A DNA stretch of 64,000 bases from Sisyra terminalis (Eukaryota; Arthropoda; Insecta; Neuroptera; Sisyridae). The stretch is taken from assembly GCA_958496175.1 (NCBI GenBank), contig OY292274.1, positions 1-64,000 on the forward strand, in the 5' to 3' direction. The translations under genes were made by a program, and so were the position numbers. The stretch's first letter is position 1, and the number at the start of each line of letters is the position of its first letter. The notes below the pieces were generated by a model that saw nothing but the letters and a program-made list of their open reading frames with translations, made no database searches and was not told the origin of the DNA. This document shows, one piece after another, positions 32,560-45,135 of the stretch.

Positions 32560-34800
32560 ACAAATGTTTATCCTTTTCCAAGCGATTGGATTTGTTGGCT
32601 CAAAATCTATATGAATAAAGTTGCCTAAAGTTAACAAAATTAGCTAATAATTCTCATTTAAATACAATAAAAACACATAAACTATAAACACAATAACATT
32701 AGGAATAAGGATGTGTGCATTCGTATGTACATTACCATATTATAATAGAAGAACAATACTTGATTGGAATTTAGTGGATTTTAGTGAAAAATTTATTAAA
32801 AATGCAAGGTTTAATTAAATAAGTAGGTATTAAAGTTTTGCATTGTTATGTTTTCAAAAGAAAGATCAAATAAATATCCACCAACCACCAATTTGTTACT
32901 TAGACTAAGTTATCTATCATTGAGTACAACAGAATTGAATACATTTTACAAGCATTTGGTCTGATTTCAATACTATTTTATCGTCACAACAACAATTTAG
33001 TGTTACATAATAGTTATTACAACAGTTTAATAATTTTACTCTCAATTGATATATTTAATTTAATTGCCTACATCATAATTTATAAGGACAAACGAATTAT
33101 TTAACATATTTCAACTATAAATTTTCTTTGTTGTTAAGTATAAGGTACTTATGTTATATGTACTAATTGAAATCAAAAGTGAATCTTACAGTTAAAGCTA
33201 CTTATTACTTAAAGCAGTTAGTAGGTAGGTAATCGTTGAAAAAGTTCATTTAAAACATTATCTCTATGTCTTTTACAATGTAGAAGCATTTAGTTTAATT
33301 CCATATCGTTAAATTCCTAAATGTATAAACTAGAAAAATGTTTTATTTACTTATTTAATCTTTTTTTTTAAGTATCTACCTCTACATATTACTTTTGAGC
33401 AATTGAAAGATGAAAATATTTTTGCATATTTTTGAAAAAAACTACGATTCCATTTTTTTTTTAAATGAATGATAAAATCAAAATGAACATAAGAGCCAAA
33501 GGGTGGTAGGTAACATAATTAAATATAAAACTGAAATAAACAGCAATATAAATTGGGAGGGAGGAAAATATAAATTGCATACTGTTAATAGAGATAGGTA
33601 GCACCTACAGCTGTTGTACCATATAATAGTTTACTTTAAATTGTAATTTCTAAAACTAAAATCATTTTTCTTGTCACTTGATTCGAATGAAGACAAATCT
33701 CTTTTTCTCACTTTAACAGTTTGTCCTTATTTATTTATTTATTACATATTATATATTATTTTCTTTAACTACAAAGCTGCCATTCTTCATTCATATTCCT
33801 TCAACTCCAAATTAATTATCAAATTAAAGCTTCAAATTCAATACCACCTAATATTATGTTTAACATTTAAGAGCTTAGAATTATTATTATGAATCATTTA
33901 TTCCATTCAAACTTCTTATGGAGATTAAATATTATTAATATTTAGTTTTCATCATATTATAGGAATTAAATACAATTGACAATTAATTAATCGATCAAGT
34001 TTTAGAGGATAATGAATTATAGCAGTATTACAAAGAATAAAAATTGTGTTAGATCATTTAGATCATCACTTACGTAACTATTAATAATAAGGTATATAGT
34101 AATAAGGCCTTCAATTAAAATCTACTTTTCGATTTAAACACATTTCAAATTCAGTACAATATATGAAATATATATTCCTAATCAATATTAACGAAGAAAA
34201 AAAGTATAGGTATATTAAATAGAATTATGAATAAACAAGAACTAATGGTATATTAAAAGAAATAATGTAATAAGTAGCAATTAAATATGCCTCTTTCAAA
34301 TTGATATTGAAAAATTAAAGTTTAAGATAGAAAAATGGAAATAATCGATGATGATTTAAAGCTAAATATTAAAATTATTTCGACATTAAAGATCAACTTT
34401 CTCAATTTTATGACAATTAAACATATTTGAAGAAAACTAAAGCCATTAACATGGAACTATATGAGTAAACTTGTCTTATACTAACTAACTAAAATGTGTA
34501 GGTACCATAAATCTAAAATTCTTCAAAGTTACTCTTGTGAAATATGCAAAAGATGAAATGTTGTTGATTAACAATTGCAATAGGTAAGTATATTTCTTTT
34601 CCCTTCTTCCATTTACTTTTCATATTGAATCTTGCTGTATTAAACATATATTATAGATACGTTTATATGATGAAGCTAAAATAAAAAGTAAAAAAAAATC
34701 ACTAATGAGATTAGTAGCAAAAGAAATTTAATTTTTACATTACCTCTACCAAGTAAAAGTATAAAAGTTCCTTTAGATTTAACATTGAAACTGTCCAATT
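32560..34800. other. A+T-rich DNA, no gene seen
   Basis: Contains many TTATT/AATAA words and the U1 counterpart (33998-34070) of a copy 0 block. The ORF 33671-33892 is A+T-driven and unsupported. U2 equivalent: 57478-59718. Confidence 0.5.
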
Positions 34801-34819
34801 TCCTTTCTGAAGAAAGATC

Positions 34820-36300
34820 TAAATGAAGAAGCTCTTAAAGGAATGTGAAGAATACTACCTCCTCCTCCTCCTCCTCCTCCTCCTGTTCATATTTTAAAAA
34901 TCCTTACAAGTTGTTTGATCGGCAGTTGAGTAAGGTACCCACAAAACACGGACTTATTACATATATTGACAAATCACTTAAATACTAAAAATAAAATATA
35001 GATTAAAACAATTTTCAATTGGTAAACTTTAATATTAAAAAGACAAAAGTAGGTAGGTAACTATTAAAACTTTACCTCGAGATATTGATGGCTATCTTTT
35101 TTAAAAAATTTAAATGTTCATCCTGTTTTCATTTCCGACTTCTCCTTGACCATAAATTAAAAAAAAAAGAAAAGATAACGACTTTTAGCCAAAAAATTAA
35201 CTTTTATATCCTGGCTCAGTACCTTCTAGAAACATTTGTTTCGATTTCCAAAAGAACCAGTTGAAGATGACCTTGTAGATAACTCCTTTTCCGTAAAAAA
35301 TCGCTAACCTGTAGCTGTTAGCTGGAAAATTCATCTAACTTTAGCTTCATTGCAGTAGTCACCAAAAGCTCAGCTTCAACTCGTCATCAGTGGTCAGCCA
35401 CAAGTGGTCCGATAATCCAATAATCGATCCAACTGCTTCAAGTCCTTGATTATTCTAGAAAACACATAAATCGCTGTAAATAGGTGGACAACAATAGGTG
35501 GACCCCTACGATGGACTATGATAACTGCATTAAATATCCTACGTACGTAGAAATATGTTCATATAAAGAATGCTTAGCATCTTCGGTTAGTGCTTTAGTA
35601 GGTACTGTGGAAAAGATTGGAAAAATTGCATTACAAATAAGTTACATATACCTCAGTCAGTAGTGGCGTGGAAGGGACCCGCATTTGATTAAACAGTAAT
35701 CAAAATTTCGACTTACTTGACCATAAATAATTTGATGCAAATGTAAACTAAAGCTTAAACTTTAGTTGAAAACACTTTTTTGATGGAAAAAACTTATTAA
35801 AATGGATCAAAACTTGAAAGAATATTTGCAAAATTTGGGCAAAGCAGTAAATTCAACAAAATAACAAGTGAACATTTCAATAAACAAATAAACAAGCGAA
35901 AAGTTTGGGGAGTGAGTCGAATTTAACACATTGAACACCAAAATTCCCTAAATGTAGAGAGACGTATTTCTTTGCTTGAATTTTACTTTATAAACCAAAA
36001 TGGTGGGTTTATTTTTCTATTCAAAATTAATAATTAAATAGATACCTACTGAAATAAAGAAAAAACATATACTATAATTTTCATTGAATTTTAATGAAAT
36101 GCTAAAGCTTAGAAACTCTGGATATCATTGTATGAGGTCACATTTCCGAGCCCATTTTCACAACGCCCCGTGTATCAATGAAAATAAAATTTATCTTCTA
36201 AGCTTCAAAAGAATAATATTTTCTTTTTCTTTATTTCTTGTTGGCAATTTATTTGATTCATTGATTAATTTCAACAATAGACTCTTTGCCAGATGATTTC
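34820..36300. repeat. Diverged copy of 12280-14090
   Basis: Colinear but diverged. A (TCC)n microsatellite of about 25 bases at 34857-34882 encodes, on the minus strand, a Glu run corresponding to CEEEK in the 12.3-kb copy, so a coding trinucleotide seems to have expanded. A donor-like AG|GTAGTATTC follows it on the minus strand. The remainder is A+T-rich with no further coding block; the ORF at 36084-36296 is unsupported. U2 equivalent: 59738-61218. Confidence 0.6.
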
Positions 36301-36975
36301 CAATAAGAGAATGTACCTTATTGTGGCACTTACAATTTCAACAGAAGCATTGTTGGCAGTGGAAAGTTCAAATTTACGATCAAAAATAAACCGAAATATA
36401 TATTTCAAATAGCAAATTATTTTTTTAGAACTTAAATCTTTAACTATTTGTTCAACATATTATTGTAATTATAATATAAAACTATAAATTAAATATCGTC
36501 AATATATCTTCGGTTGTTTAGTTACACAATTTTCCACATATAGGTAATATAGAATTAGACCTATTAGAGTTATTTTTTAAGTTTCTACTTATAGAAATCT
36601 TATAAAACTCATCATCTTTGAATAAATTCTTTTCAATTAAAATACGGTTTATGGATTCCAGATTGGTGTTGCACAAAATTTAGGAAACTTGAACTAGAAT
36701 TACTTTCATTCATCAAATTATGGATTTTTGTTATTAAATCTACAGAGTCAATTGGTATCTCAATGTTTTTGGAAGATTAGACAATACAGAAAAAGTACTG
36801 TCTTCTATAATAGTTTCCCCTTCATTTCATTGTAACATTAAAGTCAAATATTTCTTATCTTTTGGGGTGGGGGAGGGGACACCCAGGAAAATAAGAGTTA
36901 ATTTCAGATTCATTTCTTTAAAGCAAACATTGATCCATTTGAAAATATCCACTTAAAGATAACAATCGTTCAAAT

Positions 36976-37101
36976 ATGACTTTTATTTCACCAGCAGAGA
37001 ATTTCATGGAGAAACAAATTAATATTTGTACGATTATTTTACAAACATTGCAACAATTTTTTAATAGATTTTGTCACCTTTATAGTGCGAGGTTTCATTA
37101 G
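36976..37101 (+). pseudogene. Terminal exon paralogue of 10754-10944, acceptor lost
   Basis: The frame MTFISPAENFMEKQINICTI, ILQTLQQFFNRFCHLYSARF, H, TAG is aligned with copy 0, with residue changes C to F, D to N, V to I and S to Q, and one codon fewer. AATAAA at 37153-37158 is retained. Upstream, the acceptor TTTTCTTTTAGGGGG of copy 0 reads TTATCTTTTGGGGTGGGGG here: the AG is gone and the 5' coding part is unrecognisable. U2 copy: 61894-62019. Confidence 0.45.
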
Positions 37102-37835
37102 CATTTTCTGAATGCATTTTTGAAATTATACAATAACTACATATTGAAGGTAAATAAATCTTATTAGTACCTATCATAATGTCACCATAATATATGGTAA
37201 GTACTTTAGTCAATGGTTGTCATTATTACACGTTTAACAAAGGTTGGATTATAGCAATGGGATAATCCCAACATTTAATATAGGTACAATTAGTAATCCA
37301 ATTAGATAAAAAATTAAGAAAACAAAGTGTTAATTCAAGAAATTAGTGCCACAACAACACTTAATTAGTTTAATTTTTTAAAACAAAATGACAGCTTTTG
37401 AAAATAAGTAGGTAAATAAATTTTCTTCATTGAGAAAACAAGAATATCTACTAATTTATCTTATGGTAAGATTGAATCTAATGAATATTTTTCTTTTGTC
37501 TCTCCTAATATCTTTGTTCAATATTCAATCATGTGTTGTTCTATTTAATAGAAATAAAAACATGTTTATATTTCTGTAGGTACCTCAGGAATTTTAGTTT
37601 GGTGATTTCATTTTGATAATAAATCTTATTCACTTCACTTATTGCTTTGAATGAATTATTGTTGCATTCTTAATTTAATTTTGTAGAAACTAGAATGCTC
37701 GATTGTTGCGTAGAGTTTTCTGGCCATTTGCTCGTAGGGAGGGGGGGTTGCCTACTTACTGGATTTGTAAGGTTCTTGGTAAATAAGTATCCCCTCATGT
37801 GATTTTCCTTCTTCCGTTCTTCCCCGCCACTCTGT
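37102..37835. other. Right end of U1, partner of 10945-11687
   Basis: About 90-95% identical to copy 0 by eye. This is one arm of the homologous pair that could have recombined to make the tandem array. A donor-like CCA|GTAAGTAGG lies on the minus strand near 37750. The minus-strand ORF 37670-37858 runs across the junction and differs by indels in copy 0, so I do not call it. Confidence 0.6.
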
Positions 37836-38121
37836 TGTAGTCCGCTTGTTTTAAACATTAAACATTAGAAATGATCCTTCTTATGGTGTTGTCAGATCGC
37901 TGATCTTATATCACTGAGAATGATTGGTGAGAATAATTTTTGTTTCTTTAATCCTCGATGGAGGGATTCTTGGTGGTAAGTACTGGTTTGTAGGTATTGC
38001 GTAGGTATATTGGATCCTAGTCCTACTCCATATTATGGTATAATGAAGAAAAAGCGATACCTACTGGTTTTCTCGAGAAAATATTTCAGTATGGTGGTAT
38101 ATAGCTCTTTGCTGATTCGTT

Positions 38122-38156
38122 CTAGAGCTCCTTAGAACACCACTTCCCACAAAAAC
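38122..38156 (-). CDS. Terminal exon ending ...SKEL, U2
   Basis: Identical by eye to 11974-12008. It follows the intact 156-base exon at 38250-38405 through a 93-bp intron, so in U2 the two-exon frame reads through to the stop. Confidence 0.4.
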
Positions 38157-38249
38157 CTACAACAATTTCCAAAAATCAATCATTGCTCTTTCCTTCTCAC
38201 CTCACCACCATTTTGATTAACTTTCAAATAGTTTTATGATAAATCTTAC

Positions 38250-38405
38250 CTACGTTCCCTGGTTCCATAGTTTCCGTTTCACTTAAATGTGTTGACATGT
38301 GGTGGTACATAGTTGCCACCATTACTACATGTTCTTTGGCAATATCTCGATTCGATTGGCTACTAGGTCTTTTTTTTTTGTCGTTCTCATTTCCTAAGTG
38401 GTACC
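38250..38405 (-). CDS. Intact 156-base symmetric phase-1 exon, U2
   Basis: Minus strand. Acceptor CTTTGTGGACTTAG (AG at 38407-38406) and donor GTAG|GTAAGA (GT at 38249-38248). The exon begins with two bases and ends with one, so it is symmetric in phase 1 and fully open for 51 codons: YHLGNENDKKKRPSSQSNRD, IAKEHVVMVATMYHHMSTHL, SETETMEPGNV. Splicing to 38122-38156 gives an in-frame end FCGKWCSKEL. The 14.6-kb paralogue keeps NVVIVVATIQH and the donor position. It is the clearest coding exon in the window, although no protein family was recognised. U3 has an identical copy; U1 is frameshifted. Confidence 0.55.
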
Positions 38406-40659
38406 CTAAGTCCACAAAGAAAGATTCTAATGCATGAAGATCTCCTGAAGAGAATTCGAAGAATGCTACCTTCTCCTCTTCACATTTAAATATCTTCTTT
38501 ACAAATTATTTCAACTGCAGTTGAGTTACTTGCATAACGCGGACTTTCTACATACATTTGCCAATCATTTATGCTAAAAAATAAAACACAGATTCTAGAT
38601 CTAGATGTCGTCTCAATTTTTATATCTTATAAGTTGTACCAAGTTTATAAAAAAAAGACAATAGTAGATATGTAGATACTGACACTTTACCACGAGAGTT
38701 CGAAGAAGAAGAAGAAGTCCATTTTTTTTTGAGACATTTCCAGTAGTATTAAACTTATTTTCATTTCAGCAAACATTTCCCACTGATTTTCCCTTGACCA
38801 TATATCATCTACATAAATAAGAAAGACAACAACGTTTAAGTTAAACAATCAATGTTTCTACCTATCCTAACTTTATTTATATACCTTTTAGAAACATTTC
38901 TTTTAATTTCTTTCTCTAAACACCTGTTGAAGATCCTATGATCTTCTTGTTCGTACAAAATCGACGATTAAACTTAGGTTATAGTTAAAAAAAATTCTTT
39001 TAACTTATAACTTGGTTGTCGTCAAGACGTCATCAAGACTTCAGCTTCAACTGACGACCACCATTGTGGGTGGTGTGGTCCGATAATTCAATAATCGAAC
39101 TGTTCCAAGTCCTTTACTACCTAAAAAAAATAATAATCGCTGTATAAACACGAAAACAATAGTACGTTGGGTATATGATGAACATACGAAAACTTTTTCA
39201 AGTTTAAACTCCATAGAAAATATTATCAATTATACAATGTAATTTAGCTGTATTTGTACTAAAAGGGCAATGGTTATACGTTATTACCTTTTTTAAAACT
39301 ATTTCACTGATTTCACTAATCAATAATGGTAAAACTTGTTCTTTAAAGTCAACAAATATCGGTTTGTTTTGTTTGCTTATACTACTTATATGATGCGGTC
39401 CATCCAGGGGAATAGTGATAAATATTTTTGACCATACGTCGGAAAATACATGGAAAATTTTTAAATATTTTTGGAAATTTAGGCAAGTTAACCGTAGCTG
39501 ATTGTAGCGCTAACTATCCAAGATACACGCAACTATTTCAAATAAAAATGGTAAACTAACATTTGACTTTATCGGCTTTATATATCATGAAGTAAAAAAA
39601 TGTTTACAAAATTAATATTTCTTTTTATAATTTAAAAGAAGATCAATAAGTTCAGTTAATTATTCACAACAAAAAAAAAGAAAAAAAAAAGGAATTGGAA
39701 AATCAACTTTCTATAGCAATACCATTAAAAGTAATCTCACTACCTATGGAAAAAATGTCTTCGATTTCTTTGGACTTTTTCCACTTATATACAAACATCA
39801 TTTTCTTGAAATTGACTTGGGATATTTTCAGAAAAATTGATGTAATTAACTTGTGATTTGATGGTGGAAAAGTTACAACATAAGCTATCAGAACAAAGCT
39901 TCTGAGTTTAATTTTTTAATATGTTCCAGATTATTATTTTTTTTGCCTTAAAACGGTTGATTTTTTTCTATTCAAAACTAATAATTAAACACTCAAATAA
40001 AGAGAAAAAAAAAAAAAAAGAAATGTCTATGAATTTTAATCAATTACCAGAATATTTAGTAGGTACTAAGCTCTACATATTATCTATAAGTGATAGCATT
40101 TCTTATCAAATTTTCTCTGTATGAATCAATGAGAAAATAATCGTTGCACTAAAAAAATTACATTTCTTTTCTCTTTATTTCCTTACAATTCATTGTATTC
40201 AATGATTAACTTCAATATATTTTCTTTCAAGATGATTTCCAATAATGATCTGGGGCAGGGGCATTTACAATGTTAAATTTCAGTCAATCAGAATACAACG
40301 ATTTGTATCTTTGTACCTCAGAAATTTAAGTTTGGTGATTTTCGTTGTGTTAATATGGTTTCTCAATATCTTATCGTTGTTCTTCCTCTTCTTCTGATAT
40401 CTACCATGCTTTACCAACACATTAGAATTGGTTCTGTTGGCTTTTAAAATTGCTGATATGATTCGACTGAGAATGATTCGTTAGTTTTTTTCATTTCTTT
40501 TATTCTTGAAGAAGAGATTTTTGGTGCTCATTTGTATTGTATATATCAAGATGATTTTTGCAATCAATTGTAAAACATTAGTCTCCATATGTTGACGAAA
40601 ACGATTCTGGTATCCTGGATGAAATATGTAAGTGGATAGCTCCTTTAGATAGATCCAGT

Positions 40660-41256
40660 TTAAAGCTCATCAAGGCTACTTTTGTTGCCTACAAAAAATT
40701 CCAAAATCAGTAATCAAAATCAATCTTCCCACTTCGATTCGATTCGATTTTGATGAGTAGCCTTAGATAATCTTAAGTTAAATTTTACCTTCGTTTCCTT
40801 TTGTAGTTATCGTTTTATATAGATGAGTGCATGTTGTATAGTTGCTACCACTATCACTACGTTTCTTTCGGTAATAGTTCGATTGATTGCTTTATCAAAT
40901 TGTTTTGTCGTTGTCATTTCCTCAACGGTTTGAAACCTACAATAAAGTCATGTTTTTAGTTAAATTTCGACTATTATGTGTTATTTTGAAGTTTTTTACT
41001 GTTTTAACTTTTATGCAGTTGTCTACAAAGGACTTGATATGAAGTGAAACTTGAGGTAATCTCACCAAATCTTCGTAAATTTTTTTACATCTTATTGTCG
41101 TCGTAGGTACCATTAATTTCATCTTAGGACTCCCAAACAAAAGGCGAAGACAGCGACGTGCAAAAGCAAGAACCGAAGAAGGTTCGTCGTATGAAAGCTG
41201 GTCCACTTTTAGTCGTAACGAGTTCGGTTTAGATGTCCAGTAGGTAAAACTTTCGT
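40660..41256 (-). pseudogene. Inverted exon A/B/terminal copy, U2
   Basis: U2 copy of 14511-15110. A 3-bp deletion at the block B acceptor changes TTTATTGTAG|TAGG to TTTATTGTAG|GTTTC, and one substitution lies near 40816. It is otherwise identical by eye. Confidence 0.5.
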
Positions 41257-41827
41257 AAGTAGGTACAGCAACTTGTTGTTCAAGTCGTGGACCATTCGGC
41301 GACCATTCAGTGAATTAGAAACGAGAAAGCATCTTGAGTCTTCAAGGTACAAAAAGCTCTGCCAATTTACATGGCCAATTTAAACGTCTGCTTTCAATAC
41401 GGACTGCCAAACAGCGTTGATTATTGGGATAGCAGTTTTCAGTTGGAGTATTCAAATCATGTCATCCTTAAATTGAATAAAAATTGATGAATTCAGAACA
41501 AAGTTTCCCTTTGTCGCTATTTTTGGTTTAAAATTTTTCATATAGCTACATATAGAAACTAACTTACGTTCAAATCATCCAAGACTAGGTGACATTCAGA
41601 TGAAAATTTCGTCACTGCAGCACTTCCCTCAACTTTACGCAGTCCATGAGCTGGTATCTAGGTGGATAGGTACCATATATTTCCAATCTTCCAATTCATT
41701 TACTCTTTTTCATGTCCATGTTTCAAGTGAATCTTAAAACAACAACAACAACAACAACTAAATATACCTACATTCTTATGATTAATTAGTAGTGGTTCAT
41801 TAAAAAAAACTTATAAGCTAGTAAACC

Positions 41828-41829
41828 AA
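41828..41829. other. Deletion junction in U2
   Basis: GTAAACCA (U1 15675-15682) is joined to AATAATTCC (U1 16905 onward), with at most one base of shared sequence. The 1,222 bases between are absent. Confidence 0.93.
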
Positions 41830-41933
41830 ATAATTCCAATAATTTCAATAATGGAACCATTTGGTAGTAGGTAGGTACCGTACTGGAATCAGGAGTATTG
41901 ACTCTTTGTTTAGTTACCAGGTTCATATTACTG

Positions 41934-42522
41934 CACGGATCAGATGATGAAGATTTGGTACCAACGAAGTTCTACAAACTACTATCCTCAAGTACTAATC
42001 CAAGACATGGGTCGAAAGTAATAATGCGGAAATGCAGGAGGATAGTGAACAATGTTCCCAAGTTTTTCCCCAATTCGAGTTCCTTGGAAACGGCCATGCA
42101 TGCGATGCCATCAAGAAACTGCTGTATCTATTGGACAACAAACCGAATTCGTTACGATTAAAACTGGACCAGCTTTCATACGACCAACCTTCTTCGGTTC
42201 TTGCTTTTGCACGTTGCTGTCCTCGCCTTTTTTTTGGAGTCCTAAGATGAAATTAATGATACTACTACTACCTACGACAGTAAGATGTAAAAAATTGACC
42301 AAGATTTTGTGAGATTACTTCAAGTTTTACTTCACTTCAAGTCCCCTGGAGGCAACTGCATCAAAGTTAAATTATAGATGTCTAAAGGCAATCAGCTTTT
42401 GTTTGTGGTAAGTAAGTATGAAAACCTTTGGAACATAGTAACAGTAGATTACAATATTAAAAAAATATTTGTTTTAGTTAGTTGGAAATGAAAGACAAAA
42501 ACTCTTTACGTATAAATGCTAA
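41934..42522 (+). pseudogene. Exon A and exon B copy, U2
   Basis: U2 version of 17010-17598. One substitution changes LLYLLGNKPN to LLYLLDNKPN in the exon A frame. The donor (at 42408) and the exon B frame GNERQKLFTYKC with TAA (42482-42522) are unchanged. Confidence 0.45.
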
Positions 42523-43196
42523 GTTTTGGTGTACATCCACAAAAAAATGGCCTGTAGTGAAAACGCTTTTCGAACGAATCTTGGAATACAGGATAGTTAC
42601 ATGGATTCAGAAAATTAGAACTCAACTATTGGTCGAAGGTATAGACCGAAGTAATGAATGTCAGAATAACGTTGGACACCGTTTAAGTAACCAGTTACAT
42701 GCAACACCGCAGTAGTATCTACAGGAAAAATCAGAAAAAGTGCATTCAGTAGTACTTAGAAAGTCATTTCATTAACAATAAGGAGACAATATTCAAGTAT
42801 GTAAGTTGAAATTATTTACTAATTTACATTAGTAGGTACCTACTGGTTGATATGGATAATTTTATTATTGTATGTAGTTTATGTTAATACAAAGAATTAA
42901 TCGTGAAAAATTATTAGTTCATCTGTATTTATCTGAACAGTTCGGTAAAATGTACCTAATATATGCTAGACGGAAAAAAGATTAATGCGGCATAATATGA
43001 TTAAAAATTTAAAATTTTTATGACTAAATATTTTATTACAATTTCAACTGTCCTCTTTTCTGCTATAAATTCTAGCTTCTTGTTATAATATATTTTTATT
43101 ATTTTATCTATAAACATTATTAGTTGATCGTTTCTTCATAAGGCTTATAAGATTGAATTCATGCAATCAATCTCAAATGTTATTTTTTTCTTTTAG

Positions 43197-43311
43197 TGTT
43201 CCTTGATTCTTTCCGCGAATGGAGATTTCATTTGAAGATTTTTGGACTGGTGTGAAAGATATGCATTCGACACCAAAAACTGCTCTAAAGCAGTACATTT
43301 GCAAAGCATAG
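43197..43311 (+). CDS. Small exon candidate, U2 copy of 18280-18394
   Basis: Same acceptor and both competing frames as in U1, with no visible difference. Confidence 0.3.
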
Positions 43312-45135
43312 GTATTATTCAAACTCAACTCAACCATAGTTTATCGTTTTTTTCACATAAGTAAAACATCATTAATCATGGATATTGTATATAGGAAGAC
43401 GATAGTATTTCGTGAAAGTTATACGATAGGCATACGCGTTCTATTATAGGCTAGGGGAAAATTAATTTTAAATTTATTTACAGTTACTATAAAACTTACA
43501 GTATCCATATAGATTTAATAATAGTTATAGTTTCAATCAAATTATGTAACCCAAGTCAATAGGAATATATCACAATAGGAATATTTGAATCAGCTTCTTA
43601 TGAAATTCTGGTAACTACATTACCGACTTTTTTCAACAAACAATTTTTTTACTGAAAAACTCGTTTTTCTTTAAATTTTTCTTATAGAAATAGAAAAATT
43701 GTGTTTTAAAATTCATTTTATTAATTGAACATTTGATTTTCGCCAAGTTTTTTGTTAATTCGTGTTTGAAAAAAATAATTAAATCATATATGTAACAATT
43801 GTTGTTTGAAAACAAAAAAAGAATTGTTTTCAACAGCAGACATATTGGTGATTTTGACTCGTTTTTACTTAAGTAACTTCATGTATTTATTTTAGTGGTA
43901 CATAGTAAGTTTTTTATTATAAAAATTACCAACTATTATGTTTAAATATAGAGTTTGTGTATTTGTGGAATACTGGACATTGTTATATTCAACTTTTATC
44001 GACAAATTATAGCAGAAAATGGGTTGACGAATTGCACAGGTTAGATATGCATGTTCTATTTGGACTATTATTTTTCCTGTTTTCAAATTATCTGATTACT
44101 TTGTATTAGAGTATAGGGCAGTTAGCAAGTTTTAAAGAACACAACAATAGATTGGAATTAATGTGAACGTTACAACAATCAGTTTTTAGAGTCAATAAAT
44201 TTAACATGGAATAACAATAGGGTATTCAAATATGATAGTAAGAGATGTGTTTATTTTGGCAATTTTTCAACAGTTACGACTTTCATAGGAATTTTCAGAT
44301 ATTTGTACTAAACTTTTAAAGAAGATGATTGTGTAATCATATCTCTGGAATACCAATATTTCCTTCAAATCTAAATTTCGATTTGGTAACATTATAAAAC
44401 CAGTTTCTTTCAGATTTGGTGCATTTCTGTTCAATGAGGATGGAGAGTGGATATGTATGGAACACATAATATGTAATAATCAATAAGATCTTTGGAAATA
44501 GCAATATTAATGATCATAATGATGAATGGAATCAATCTCAAATAATTAAGAGTTCCTCAATTGACATGAATTTTGAACTGAACTATCGCTGAGAGCCATG
44601 GAGTGAAATTTACTATCAATACATTAAGATGCTACCGATTGATTGCTGACTTTATTATTCCATCGAAGGATTATATTATATATTACTGCTACTCTACACT
44701 ATTAAGTTCTAAATACATTTGTCGTTGTAGAATTGTGAAACGATTGAATATTTGAAACCAAATATACACTAATCATACAATTTGTAAAAATTAAATCAAA
44801 TCTACAGCCCATGCTGTGGATTTAGATAATTAAGACCCTATTTAGTCTAAATAATATCTAACATCCCTTACCCTGACAGCCTATATCAGAGATATCAATA
44901 CGTTATCATATTTTTTTTATTCGATTGAAACACCTACCTGTGACATGAGACCAATCTTATGTTCTCTTCTAGTTATTTCAATTTTTATTGTATTATTTTT
45001 TTGGGGAAACAATTCTTAGATTTACTTGTATTTCTATTGGATATATGTATTTTTATCAAATGTTTTATTTCTGAATGTTTATTTTTATATTTTGATTTTA
45101 TTTTAAAAATTCAAATTCCATTTTTTAATTGTGTT

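Larger units (their letters stand above)
11688..37835 (+). repeat. Segmental duplication unit U1 (26,148 bp)
   Basis: Head-to-tail repeated as U2 (37836-62753) and U3 (from 62754). The offset to U2 is 26,148-26,149 near the left end, 26,146 after a 3-bp difference at about 14788, 24,924 after a 1,222-bp block absent from U2, 24,917 after small indels near 17.7-18.0 kb and 24,918 after the poly(A) run near 27.5 kb. About a few dozen substitutions are visible in 25 kb, so the duplication is recent. The unit is itself made of older diverged duplications. U1 is the only copy with the ancestral full-length segment 15683-16904. Confidence 0.96.
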
